Under the pieces are notes generated by a model that made no database searches, had not been told where the DNA came from, and saw only the letters and a list, made by a program, of their open reading frames with translations. A stretch of DNA of 40,815 bases from Prevotellaceae bacterium. GTDB taxonomy: Bacteria; Bacteroidota; Bacteroidia; Bacteroidales; Paludibacteraceae. Numbering within the stretch: position 1 is the stretch's first letter; each line of letters opens with the position of its first letter. The stretch covers positions 1 through 40,815 of the forward strand of contig JAISJU010000177.1 in NCBI GenBank assembly GCA_031261165.1, in the 5' to 3' direction. Made by a program: the position numbers and the translations under genes. Shown piece after piece: positions 32,601-40,256 of this stretch.

Positions 32601-34849
32601 TTCTGTGGCATCAGATGTCGCTTGAATTTACAACGCCTGCTGTTATAGCCGAAGGTGTTACCTACGTGCTGAAACTGAAAAACAACTATACCGGCGGCGA
32701 AGGTAATGACCTTCTTATTGACGATATTGTGGTTACCAAATGTTCGCCCACCGCTTTTGCATACGAGGCTGGTACAGCCAATCAGGAAATAGATGTTTGC
32801 AGCACAAAAGCAAAAAGCATAGAACTTCGCGCCGAAGTGTCGCAATGGGGCTTAATCTCGCCGGGCGGCGAACAGACTGTTTATTGCAGATGGATGTATA
32901 ATGATGTCAGTAAAGACTTGCCCGATGACCAATGGATACCGGTTGCAGATAAGGACGCAAGCACTTCAAAAGTATATACTTTCAATCCACAGGACGGTGT
33001 CGGTTCCACTCGCTATTTCCGTGCCAAACTTTCGGCAGACTCTACGAGAGCGGCAAACATTTCCTCGCTGTCAGCTCTTGGCGACTGTGCCGTAACCGAT
33101 ATTTATTCGGGCGTATTTACGGTCAATCAAACCGGCGATTTATCCCTTACGCCGACACAGGATACGATTGTCGTATGTAAAGGAACAGCGGTGAATTTAA
33201 AAGCAACCGTTACTACGCCGAGCGGCGATTATAGCAATGTTTACTGGTGTTGGAGCGCGTATGCCGATATTACAACCGTAATTCCGAGTTGGACACAGGG
33301 ACAAATAATCACGCAATATTCGCTGGGAACACCACAAAAAGACACAGTTTATTATATTCACGCCAAAAAAGCGGTTTGTTTGACTGATGCTAAAATTACG
33401 GTTAAGGTGAATGAGTCGCCGACCATCACTTTAACAAGCAGCAATAATACACAAAGCGTTTGTGAAAATGCAGCCCTTACGGCTATTACCTACACGCTTG
33501 GCGGCGGTGCCACAGGCGCGACTGTTACAGGCTTGCCCGCCGGCGTAACCGGCTCGTTGAGCGGTACAACATATACTATTTCCGGTACGCCGACAGTAAC
33601 AGGTACATTTAATTATACAGTAATGACCACCGGACAGGTAGCACCCTGTACTGCTGCGCAGGCTACCGGTACAATAACCGTTAATGCAAAACCGAATGTT
33701 AGTGTAAACAGCCCGACTATTTGTACAGGCGATAATGCAACACTTACAGCTTCCGGTACTGCAGACACTTATTCTTGGACACCGGGAACAAATTTAAGTG
33801 CCACAATCGGCGCAAGCGTAACCGCTACCGCCCCGACAAACGGCACACAATACACCGTAGAAGGTACGGCAACGGCAACCGGCTGTAAAAATACGGCAAC
33901 GGCTACAATAACCGTCAATGCGAAACCGAATGTTGCGGTAAACAGCCCCGAAATTTGTGCAGATGCTAATGCCACGCTCACGGCAAGCGGTGCAGATACT
34001 TATACTTGGACACCGACAAGCGGATTAAGTGCAACAATCGGTGCAAGTGTAACCGCTACTGCCCCGACAAACGGAAAACAATATACAGTTGAAGGTACGG
34101 TAACGGCAACCGGCTGTAAAAACACTGCCGTTGCAACAATAACCGTCAATCCGAAACCCACCGCAAATGCTGTTCCGACACAAATTCTTTGTGCCGCAGG
34201 ACAGGGAATAAACACAGGCTCCATAGATTTGACTGTAACAGGTGGTACTCCCGGTTATACATACGCTTGGAGCAACAGCGCGACAACCAAAGATTTGACA
34301 GGCTTGTCGGCAGGCAATTACAGCGTAACCGTAACCGACAGCAAAGGTTGTACGGCAACCGCAAGCGCAACCATCAATGCTGCGCCAACTGCTATTAGTG
34401 CTGCTTACGACCAAACGCCCGCTACTTGCGGAGCAAATAACGGTACGGTAACGGTTAAAAATGTAACAGGAGGTACAGGCGGTTACACCTATAATATAGG
34501 TGGTGGAGGTTTTGTTTCAGAAGCAAAATTTACAGGTTTGGCAGGTGGCGAACATACTGTAACGGTTAAAGATGCCAACGGCTGTGAATTTAATTTACCG
34601 GCTACTGTTGCGCAGTCCGGAACATTAAGCGGAAGCATTGCCGCCCAAACCAATGTAAGTTGCAATAGCGGCAGCAATGGCTCTGTAACAGTAGAGGGCA
34701 GTGGCGGCACACCCGACTATCAATATAAATTAGGTAGTGGCGTATATCAGGATAGCGGTACATTCAACGGATTGACAGCCGGTAATTATACCGTTACGGT
34801 AAAAGACGATGTTGATTGTACTTATGATGTAGCGGTAACGATTACGTAG
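29624..34849 (+). CDS. Giant SprB-like adhesin, N-terminal part, ended by in-frame TAG
   Basis: The 1741-residue product has a signal peptide (about residues 1-26, ending VNA). A G-x-W-x-x-x-x-T-W beta-domain follows at about 30-130, Ig-like segments at about 365-520, and a jelly-roll, carbohydrate-binding-like region at about 820-1040. PKD/Ig-like modules include three copies of a 77-78-residue repeat beginning NAKPNV or NPKPT (from 33683, 33917 and 34148). At the end lie three SprB-type repeats (GGTPGYTYAWSNSATT, LSAGNYSVTVTDSKGCTA). SprB-like proteins are surface adhesins exported by T9SS for gliding or attachment. The frame stops at TAG (34847-34849) in the middle of a repeat motif, TIT-stop-PDEL, where relatives have Gln. 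The same frame continues to the sorting domain, so this part lacks its T9SS signal. Confidence 0.9.
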   Translation: MKHKLLFNWCRILLCSALFLTFSVNAATVTSTQNGDWNTPTTWGGTAPVAGDDVVVANNVRVNAATITCASLTINSGATLTFDGNNAANTLVVNGNLTVNGTLNQNNNAGFPIEIHGNFTVNGTYQTTNQNNANVKITMKGNGGTTIGGTNFANNNNERRFLNLTIDLNSSTAVVTLLNDIYFSEGNDNNNSKRLTINQGILNATGRTINFYKTGKIITTANGHIAWKNDNCAYDAPNIHWISPESGSDLTVEGTAPLYINNFTYVAGKENFKFPNNSSATICILGNIKSDKSNIYYNTGTWYWGPDSNYDRGAVGGDPTPSYTGANGAANLNSTANAAYQAPAIIQNTLDFCDCEGLTKPNKPAPSLENICTGETLSALEPGTHSYTYRWQTAATGKLTTGNPTTAAATGTKYYLREQNGTCWSVASEPVTVIGSVPGNISPTSRQILPGTSTNITLTGYTGTIQWQSSPNGVDTWSNIDGETSATLSTGNLALGDYYYRAVVTNASCAPAYSAVATISASNCNAISVQDYDLSGFTFVGGPYYIKNNYAGFTNQYIKENENRYIEASRVFNPSESDLENTDYLWLVYSRVVGGTTYYFIRNYASGKFFNANFDAGYDHYYDCDNSNNALHLETWNSGGDAATAANADNDANKIMSTFCFELGTTPVNANFTTTIIEKFWHYPNRPLHGQYTDCHINEDAKTPYVFFTSNSHAWGTKSWDFIKYTEKIVSEDALPDGKYCEGAKITFIARGLGDNVQWYENAVFGTPLATGNTYMTSAPFGTDVSTIWYAYDPDCNITLNTTVTTKFCCSSVGTASTVFEEHFDITNVITDQSTDKRNGVIIHRNYQDCNGYCAPLPAGKGTIGTQYSYNNSGSADGCNMGDNEYAIVKSSGNFSWWSSRIPVNEHTANGATNSGALMVNASFTAGLFYTLTLSGVCPNTSYDFSAWYASVANPNQLPSAILFEVYQSLGGVETLVESKNTGDFGGTAGGSFLWHQMSLEFTTPAVIAEGVTYVLKLKNNYTGGEGNDLLIDDIVVTKCSPTAFAYEAGTANQEIDVCSTKAKSIELRAEVSQWGLISPGGEQTVYCRWMYNDVSKDLPDDQWIPVADKDASTSKVYTFNPQDGVGSTRYFRAKLSADSTRAANISSLSALGDCAVTDIYSGVFTVNQTGDLSLTPTQDTIVVCKGTAVNLKATVTTPSGDYSNVYWCWSAYADITTVIPSWTQGQIITQYSLGTPQKDTVYYIHAKKAVCLTDAKITVKVNESPTITLTSSNNTQSVCENAALTAITYTLGGGATGATVTGLPAGVTGSLSGTTYTISGTPTVTGTFNYTVMTTGQVAPCTAAQATGTITVNAKPNVSVNSPTICTGDNATLTASGTADTYSWTPGTNLSATIGASVTATAPTNGTQYTVEGTATATGCKNTATATITVNAKPNVAVNSPEICADANATLTASGADTYTWTPTSGLSATIGASVTATAPTNGKQYTVEGTVTATGCKNTAVATITVNPKPTANAVPTQILCAAGQGINTGSIDLTVTGGTPGYTYAWSNSATTKDLTGLSAGNYSVTVTDSKGCTATASATINAAPTAISAAYDQTPATCGANNGTVTVKNVTGGTGGYTYNIGGGGFVSEAKFTGLAGGEHTVTVKDANGCEFNLPATVAQSGTLSGSIAAQTNVSCNSGSNGSVTVEGSGGTPDYQYKLGSGVYQDSGTFNGLTAGNYTVTVKDDVDCTYDVAVTIT
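33683..34147 (+). repeat. Tandem 77-78-codon repeats in the adhesin
   Basis: The unit starts (N)AKPNVSVNSP and ends CKNTATATITV, and occurs at 33683-33916 and 33917-34147. A degenerate start follows at 34148. The shared core SATIGASVTATAPTNG is identical in protein and nearly so in DNA. Confidence 0.85.
34847..34849 (+). other. In-frame amber codon splitting the adhesin
   Basis: The codon order is ATT ACG TAG CCT GAT GAA TTA, in the same frame as the ORFs on both sides. A single C-to-T change from CAG would restore the expected ITQPDEL repeat junction. TAG is a normal stop elsewhere in the window (10293, 39599, 40619). Confidence 0.9.
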
Positions 34850-34870
34850 CCTGATGAATTAACCGTAACT

Positions 34871-37075
34871 TTGACAGGCGTGCCAACTACCGTATGTCCG
34901 AGTGCCAATGCCGTATCTGTAACGGCAAATGTAATCGGCGGTACAGCATCTTATACTTACGCTTGGACAGGTGCAACAGGCTCAACAGCCAATGTGTCTG
35001 TAACCATTCCGGCTACTTGCGGCAATGTGAATGTAAAAATAGACATCACAGATGCCAAAGGCTGTACGGCTACAAATGATGCAGATATTACGGTGGCAGA
35101 TAATGTTGCCCCGACCGGTACTGCTCCTGCCGGCACAAACAATATCAATGCTTGTTTTGTAAATGCTACGACAATGCCTGTGGGTGTTCCCGCCTTTAAT
35201 CCGACAGCAGCGGCAGCGGGCTATACGGATAATTGCGCTGGCACCGTAACCGCAACTTTGACCGGTACGAGTGTAACAGGCAATAATTGTTCTTGGACAG
35301 GTACTTACACCTTTAAGGTATCCGATGCTTGCGGCAATGAATTGACAAATCAGACAATTGTTTATACCGGCGGCGATAAAACCGCTCCGACCGGCACTGC
35401 TCCGAGTGGCACAACAAACATTAACGCTTGCTTTGTAGATGCAAGTACGATGCCTTTGGGTGTTCCTGCTTTTGCAACTTTAAATGCGGCAACTGGTTAT
35501 ACCGACAATTGTGGCGGCACAGTAACCGCAACATTGACCGGAACAACAGTAACAGGAACAAATTGTTCTTGGACAGGTACTTATACCTTTAAGGTATCAG
35601 ATGCTTGTAATAATGAATTGACAAATCAGACAATTGTTTATACCGGTGGCGACAAATCTGCTCCTACATTTGGTTTAAGCGGAACAACGGCTAATCCGGA
35701 TGAGGCAGGAAATTGTGTTTTTGAAGTTCCCGATTTGGAAAGTTTAGTAATAAGCAAAGCCGATAACTGCACGGCAGCGGGAAGTCTTATTTATACGCAA
35801 ACACCTCCGGCAGGTACGGTAATAACCGCCGACCAAGTAGTTTCGATAACCTTAACGGACGCTTGCGGAAATGTAAGTGCGGCGCAAACAGTTACGGTAC
35901 AATATGGCAACCCGAATCCAACGGCAAACATCACAAACATTACCGGCACCACTATATTGACTTGCGCAACCACAAGCATAAGCGTAACGGCAACCGGCGG
36001 CGGTACTTACGCTTGGGATAATGGTTTAGGTAGTGCTGCTGCTGCAACAATAACAAATACAGGCACTTACACAGTAACCGTAACCGCCGCAAACGGTTGT
36101 ACGGATACAGAAAGCATAACCATAACGGACGACAAAACCAAACCGACCGCAGGCATTACGCCGAGCGGAACAGAATTGTCTTGTTCGGTACCGAGCATTA
36201 CGCTGACACCAAACGGCGTTGGCAGTTATGTATGGCTTGACGGAACGGCAACCATAACCGAGCCGGGCGATTATCGTTTGGAAGTAACTGCCGCCAATGG
36301 CTGTAAAGATACGGCAACAGTAACTATTACCAAAGATAATACCCCCAATACTAAACTTCCTTTGAACAAACCGGCATCTGTATGTGAAAATGCAGCATTT
36401 GAATTGCCGGCATTGACAGATGCGGATACTTATTATGAGTATTCTATTAATGGTATTGACTGGCTAAGGCTGAACGACAGAATGCGTAGTGCAGCAGATA
36501 ATCATTGGTATCGCGTTAATTCAAGCCTTCCGTGCGTGCATTATTCGGACTCGGTAAAACCGGACATCGTTCCGCCGATAACCGGTTTGATACTGGAGTA
36601 CGAAAACATCAGCGCACAATCCCATCAGGACAAAGAAATGGTAACGCCGGGTCAAACGGTGCAAGTGAAGTTGAATATGGATAATCTCGGAAATTATCAA
36701 TGGAACGATGGCAAAAAAGACACGACAACCGTAGATAATACGCTGACAATCCGCCTCTACAAAGACCGTAAAATAACGGTAGTAGCCGACAACAACGGCT
36801 GTCCGTCAGAGCCTGCGGAAATAGATATTCCGGTTATCTGGCCTACCGCCATTACGCCCTACACCAAAGACGGCTACAATGATGACTTTATACCCGAAAT
36901 CAATTGCCATATAATAATCTTCAACCGCTACGGACAAAAAGTGAGCGAAGGCAACAACGGTTGGGACGGTACATATCGCGGCGCACTTGCAGACCCGGGA
37001 ACTTATATGTATGTGGTGAATTTGCCTGACGGCGAAGTGAAAAAAGGAACGATTGAAGTAGTGAAAATAAAATAA
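34871..37075 (+). CDS. Adhesin C-terminal part with type B T9SS sorting domain
   Basis: This open frame (734 residues from a TTG at 34871) is in the same phase as the preceding adhesin ORF and has no promoter, RBS or signal peptide of its own, so it is the tail of one 2483-codon gene. It holds the rest of a SprB repeat, two near-identical 92-residue HYR-like units (residues about 80-171 and 172-263, each with GYTDNC and SWTGTYTFKVSDAC), and Ig-like modules (TCATTSISVTATGGGTYAWD and SCSVPSITLTPNGVGSYVWL). It ends with a CHU_C/type B gliding-motility sorting domain (about 655-734: ITPYTKDGYNDDF, IIIFNRYGQKVSEG, NGWDGTYRG, DPGTYMYVVNL). Without readthrough or reversion it would not be made. Confidence 0.85.
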   Translation: MTGVPTTVCPSANAVSVTANVIGGTASYTYAWTGATGSTANVSVTIPATCGNVNVKIDITDAKGCTATNDADITVADNVAPTGTAPAGTNNINACFVNATTMPVGVPAFNPTAAAAGYTDNCAGTVTATLTGTSVTGNNCSWTGTYTFKVSDACGNELTNQTIVYTGGDKTAPTGTAPSGTTNINACFVDASTMPLGVPAFATLNAATGYTDNCGGTVTATLTGTTVTGTNCSWTGTYTFKVSDACNNELTNQTIVYTGGDKSAPTFGLSGTTANPDEAGNCVFEVPDLESLVISKADNCTAAGSLIYTQTPPAGTVITADQVVSITLTDACGNVSAAQTVTVQYGNPNPTANITNITGTTILTCATTSISVTATGGGTYAWDNGLGSAAAATITNTGTYTVTVTAANGCTDTESITITDDKTKPTAGITPSGTELSCSVPSITLTPNGVGSYVWLDGTATITEPGDYRLEVTAANGCKDTATVTITKDNTPNTKLPLNKPASVCENAAFELPALTDADTYYEYSINGIDWLRLNDRMRSAADNHWYRVNSSLPCVHYSDSVKPDIVPPITGLILEYENISAQSHQDKEMVTPGQTVQVKLNMDNLGNYQWNDGKKDTTTVDNTLTIRLYKDRKITVVADNNGCPSEPAEIDIPVIWPTAITPYTKDGYNDDFIPEINCHIIIFNRYGQKVSEGNNGWDGTYRGALADPGTYMYVVNLPDGEVKKGTIEVVKIK
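35108..35659 (+). repeat. Two tandem 276-bp units in the adhesin tail
   Basis: Units 35108-35383 and 35384-35659 encode 92 residues each beginning APTGTAP and ending IVYTGGDK. Long stretches are identical in DNA (for example AATTGTTCTTGGACAGGTAC), so the array could expand or contract by recombination. Confidence 0.85.
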
Positions 37076-37080
37076 AAAAC

Positions 37081-37194
37081 ATCTGAATCAGGATTTGCAG
37101 GATTAAAGGATTAACAGGATAAAACCTGAAATCCTGCAAATCATAAAATCCTGCGGTTATTGAGCGTAGCCGAAATGCAAATCCTGATTCAGAC
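37081..37194. repeat. CTGAATCAGGATT hairpin element, copy 1 (with insertion)
   Basis: The ends ATCTGAATCAGGATTTGCAG and AAATCCTGATTCAGA are inverted, with internal AGGATT/AATCCT repeats. It is nearly identical to 38538-38627 except for about 24 extra bases (about 37154-37178) containing TGAGCGTAGCCGAA. It lies between the adhesin and ompA-like genes. Confidence 0.8.
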
Positions 37195-37214
37195 AAATAA
37201 AAAATAAAAAAGAT

Positions 37215-38531
37215 ATGAAAAAGATAATCACAATAGTATTAGCAATCGGTTTGGCAACAAGTGCTTTTGCCATACACGAGAAATATGTGCAGGGCTATGA
37301 ATTTAAGCCCTCGAAAGTCAATACGGAAAGTAATGACCGGGCAATGTCGTTCCTGAAAAACAAAGTGGTCTATTCCGTGCAGGACACCGCTGCGGGCAGT
37401 GCCATCAAACTCTATGTAGCCGATGTTATTGAGCAGGATATTGAACTCGACAACGCCGAGTTTTCGCAAGAACTGACCGATTTAGGCATTTTCGGCACAT
37501 TTGCTTATGACGAAAGTTTGAATAAAATCTACTTTTCGCATTACGACAAAGCGACCAAAAATTATATGCTCTACGAAAGCACACAGACCGAAGAAAAAAC
37601 GTGGACATCGCCCAAACGCTTGAAAATAGCGGGTTTGCAGGGTTACCGCAAAGACGGCTCGCCGCTGGTGAATGCCGGCTGGCTTTATCGTGCGCCGGGT
37701 TTATCGGGCTTTTTCAATCCCACGCTGGCAGACGGCGGCAAACGCATCTATTTCTCTGCCGATTTCCCCATTGGAAATGGCGAACGCGATATTTGGTATG
37801 TTGAAAAAGAAGACGATACGCATTGGTCAATGCCCCAAAATCCGGGTACAAACGTCAATACCAAAGGCAAAGAGGACTATCCTTTTGTGATTGGCGATAA
37901 ACTCTATTTTTCGTCTGACACGGAAACAAACGGCGGCACAGACCTCTTTGTTTCCGAAAAAGAAGGCAATGCGTGGGGCGTTGCCAAGCCTTTGGACAGC
38001 GTTTATAACTCTTCGGCTGACGACTACAACCTGATTGGTACGGAAAACACCATCTTCTTTGTGTCCGGCAGGCACGAGGGCTATGCAGACGATATTTACC
38101 GCCCTGCACGCCTCTTGCTTGAGCCTTGCCCCACATTGGCAGAATCCACGCCCGAATCCGAGCCGATTATCCAAATGAAGACCTTCCCCTGGAAACTCTT
38201 CTATTTTGATTTCGACAAAGATATATTGAACGAGGAATTTCTTATCGAACTTGACCAACTTTACAATACGATGATTGACTTTATGCAGGATAACGACTTT
38301 GTCATTCGCGGACACACCGACTCGCGCGGCACCGATGAATACAATATGCGCCTATCCAAACGCCGTGCGCAACGTATTCAGAAACTGCTCGCCGAAAAAG
38401 GCATACCAGCAAAGATTATGCACATAGAGCCTTACGGTGAAAGTCAGCCGGTTATTCCCGATGCGCAAACGGAAGAAGAACACGCACAAAACCGCCGCGT
38501 AGAAGTGGATATTGTGAGAAAAAACAATTAA
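37215..38531 (+). CDS. OmpA-family protein with PD40/WD40-like repeats (T9SS-associated)
   Basis: The 438-residue product has a signal peptide (about residues 1-19, ending AFA). A beta-propeller-like region of PD40 repeats lies at about 90-300 (LSGFFNPTLADGGKRIYFSA, EDYPFVIGDKLYFSSDTETN, DDYNLIGTENTIFFVSGRHE). A C-terminal OmpA peptidoglycan-binding domain lies at about 325-437 (FYFDFDKDILNEE, IRGHTDSRGTDEYNMRLSKR, RRVEVDIVRKN). The domain order PD40-OmpA resembles PorE-type T9SS proteins without the TPR part. It probably sits in the periplasm, tethering outer-membrane machinery to peptidoglycan. It lies between the adhesin and the PorP/SprF gene, so it likely helps export or anchor the adhesin. 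Confidence 0.9.
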   Translation: MKKIITIVLAIGLATSAFAIHEKYVQGYEFKPSKVNTESNDRAMSFLKNKVVYSVQDTAAGSAIKLYVADVIEQDIELDNAEFSQELTDLGIFGTFAYDESLNKIYFSHYDKATKNYMLYESTQTEEKTWTSPKRLKIAGLQGYRKDGSPLVNAGWLYRAPGLSGFFNPTLADGGKRIYFSADFPIGNGERDIWYVEKEDDTHWSMPQNPGTNVNTKGKEDYPFVIGDKLYFSSDTETNGGTDLFVSEKEGNAWGVAKPLDSVYNSSADDYNLIGTENTIFFVSGRHEGYADDIYRPARLLLEPCPTLAESTPESEPIIQMKTFPWKLFYFDFDKDILNEEFLIELDQLYNTMIDFMQDNDFVIRGHTDSRGTDEYNMRLSKRRAQRIQKLLAEKGIPAKIMHIEPYGESQPVIPDAQTEEEHAQNRRVEVDIVRKNN

Positions 38532-38537
38532 AATAAC

Positions 38538-38627
38538 ATCTGAATCAGGATTTGCAGGATTTTAGGATTAACAGGATAAAACCTGAAATCCTGCAAATCA
38601 TAAAATCCTGAAAATCCTGATTCAGAC
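38538..38627. repeat. CTGAATCAGGATT hairpin element, copy 2
   Basis: This is the 90-bp version of the element at 37081-37194, again directly behind a gene of the adhesin locus. Its ends can pair (CTGAATCAGGATTT with AAATCCTGATTCAG). It could terminate transcription or stabilise mRNA ends. Confidence 0.8.
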
Positions 38628-38654
38628 AAAAAAATAAATTAAAATTATACGACT

Positions 38655-39599
38655 ATGAAAAGAATAATAATAATTCCCCTGTTTTTGATAATGTCGCTCG
38701 GTGCGTTTGCGCAGCACGATATTTTGCTGACGCAACAATGGTTTTCGCGCATCAACCGAAACCCTGCCTCCACAGGCAACAGCGACTATTACGACTTGTT
38801 TCTTCTCACGCGCCGCCAATGGACAGGCGTGGATAATATGCCGCAGAGCAATCTGTTGAATGTGCATAGTTATTTCGATAATATCCGTTCGGGCGTAGGC
38901 TTGTCGCTCGCTTACGAAAATCCGGGCGGTATTGCCAACTCGGTGCTAAATGCCAAAATACCTTATGCTTATCACCTGAATTTGAAGGAAGACCTTTTGC
39001 TTTCTCTGGGTGTGAGCGCGGGTATTCTCTACAAGTCCTTTGACCCGACCAAGCACATTTTGCGTGATGGAAAGGTAGATGATATAGATTTTCCGCAAGA
39101 AAAAGAGGGAAAAGTGAATCCCGATTTTGACTTCGGGGTGGAACTTTCAATGCCTAAATTGTTGGTAGGCGCGTCTGTAACGCATCTCGGTATGCTGCAC
39201 AGTAAAGTAACCACTTACAGTTCGGCAATGAATTTTTACGGTTATGCGCGTGGCAATTTTGTGTTGAACGAAAACTTCGACATTGCGCCCTCAGTGGTTT
39301 ATTTGAACTACGGAAAGGTGAATTTGATAACCATTGGTGCCAACGTTTTCTACAAAAAAATGATTTGGGCAGGCATAGATTACCGTCCGCCCTCGCCGCG
39401 CAAAGCCGACTTGCAAAAGTGGGATTACTCAATGCTCACGGCAATGCTCGGTATTGAGTGGAACTTCTTCCGTATCGGCTACGCCTACGATTTGAGTTTG
39501 TCGAAACTGAACGATTTGTCGTACAGCACGCACGAATTGATGCTTTCGTTCCGCATACCGAATAAGGCTAATAAATATGGCGTGCGGTTTATGCAATAG
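38655..39599 (+). CDS. PorP/SprF family type IX secretion membrane protein
   Basis: The 314-residue product has a signal peptide (about residues 1-19, ending AFA before QHD). The PorP/SprF start pattern follows (LLTQQWFSRINRNPASTGNS), then LLTRRQWTGVDNMPQ, VGLSLAYENPGG, and barrel-like strands to the C-terminus (ELMLSFRIPNK). Members are outer-membrane beta-barrels. PorP is required for the T9SS itself, and SprF-type paralogs are needed to secrete or hold one type B sorting-domain adhesin. As it follows an SprB-like adhesin, the SprF role is favoured. It ends in TAG just before a foldback element. Confidence 0.94.
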   Translation: MKRIIIIPLFLIMSLGAFAQHDILLTQQWFSRINRNPASTGNSDYYDLFLLTRRQWTGVDNMPQSNLLNVHSYFDNIRSGVGLSLAYENPGGIANSVLNAKIPYAYHLNLKEDLLLSLGVSAGILYKSFDPTKHILRDGKVDDIDFPQEKEGKVNPDFDFGVELSMPKLLVGASVTHLGMLHSKVTTYSSAMNFYGYARGNFVLNENFDIAPSVVYLNYGKVNLITIGANVFYKKMIWAGIDYRPPSPRKADLQKWDYSMLTAMLGIEWNFFRIGYAYDLSLSKLNDLSYSTHELMLSFRIPNKANKYGVRFMQ

Positions 39600-39605
39600 A
39601 TGACT

Positions 39606-39698
39606 TTGAACGCAAATGACGCAAATTACACAAATTTCCGCAAATGATGCGAATAAATATTTGCGAAAAATTGTGTAATTTGCGTCATTTGCGTTCAA
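39606..39698. repeat. Foldback element, 'CGCAAAT' family (copy 3)
   Basis: Arms of 40 bases (39606-39645 and 39659-39698) match at 38 of 40 positions around a 13-base loop. The arms start TTGAACGCAAATGACGCAAA. It separates porP/sprF from the next promoter and shares its arm start with 14703. Confidence 0.8.
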
Positions 39699-39706
39699 AA
39701 AAGTAT

Positions 39707-39714
39707 TATCTTTG
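39707..39714 (+). promoter_or_regulatory. Bacteroidetes -7 box (TATCTTTG)
   Basis: An exact TAnnTTTG match, 24 bases before the ATG at 39739. It rules out a TTG start at 39712 for the DUF4160 gene. A possible -33 TTTG comes from the foldback arm, but the spacing is short. Confidence 0.6.
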
Positions 39715-39738
39715 CAGACAAATTTAGTTCAAGAAATT

Positions 39739-39996
39739 ATGCCTGAAATTAGTAGATTTTTTGGTATTGTCATCACAATGTTTATTGACGACCATAATCC
39801 GCCGCATTTTCATATCCGATATGGTAGTTATCGTGCTGTGTACGATTTGAAGAAAGGAATTGTAACAGGTCAAATGCCCGCCAATGTAATAAAAAAAGTA
39901 GCAGAATGGGCAGATTTACACAAAACGGAATTAATAGAAAATTGGGAGAAACTGAAAAATAATGAAAATGCAAAATATATTCAACCTTTAATGTAA
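39739..39996 (+). CDS. DUF4160 domain protein
   Basis: From the ATG at 39739 the product has 85 residues covering a complete DUF4160 domain: MPEISRFFGIVITMFIDDHN, then PPHFHIRYGSYRAVYDLKKG and the C-terminal helix VAEWADLHKTELIENWEKL. The conserved H-x-P-P-H-F-H-like cluster (DDHNPPHFHIRYG) could bind metal or nucleic acid, though no activity is proven. It pairs with a DUF2442 gene eight bases downstream. This pair recurs across bacteria in small AT-rich cassettes and is suspected to be toxin-antitoxin-like. Base composition is more AT-rich than the adhesin locus. Confidence 0.88.
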   Translation: MPEISRFFGIVITMFIDDHNPPHFHIRYGSYRAVYDLKKGIVTGQMPANVIKKVAEWADLHKTELIENWEKLKNNENAKYIQPLM

Positions 39997-40004
39997 AGAC
40001 GACT

Positions 40005-40247
40005 ATGTATGATGATGCTGCATTGATAAAACGAGTTGTAGATGTGGATTATATAAAAGATTTCACAATGCAAGTTGAATTTAATGACGGAAAAACGAAA
40101 GTCATTGATTTTTATCCGTTGTTAAAGGGAAAACAATTTGAGCCTTTGAAAGAAAGGAATAATTTTATTCAATTTGGTTTAACGGATTACACTTTAGAAT
40201 GGTATAATGGCGCAGAATTTTCGCCTGAATATCTGTATGCGGTGTGA
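40005..40247 (+). CDS. DUF2442 domain protein
   Basis: The 80-residue product matches DUF2442: VDVDYIKDFTMQVEFNDGKT, KVIDFYPLLKGKQFEPLKER and the terminal TLEWYNGAEFSPEYLYA. Such proteins are small DNA-binding-like or antitoxin-like partners of DUF4160. It starts eight bases behind the DUF4160 gene and is presumably co-transcribed from the promoter at 39707. Function is inferred only from the pairing. Confidence 0.88.
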   Translation: MYDDAALIKRVVDVDYIKDFTMQVEFNDGKTKVIDFYPLLKGKQFEPLKERNNFIQFGLTDYTLEWYNGAEFSPEYLYAV

Positions 40248-40256
40248 AAGAAAAAA

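Noticed and set aside
34847-34849. Reassignment of TAG to an amino acid in this genome
   Set aside because: TAG is used as the end of the second ankyrin, PorP/SprF and small secreted genes at sensible positions, so it is an ordinary stop.
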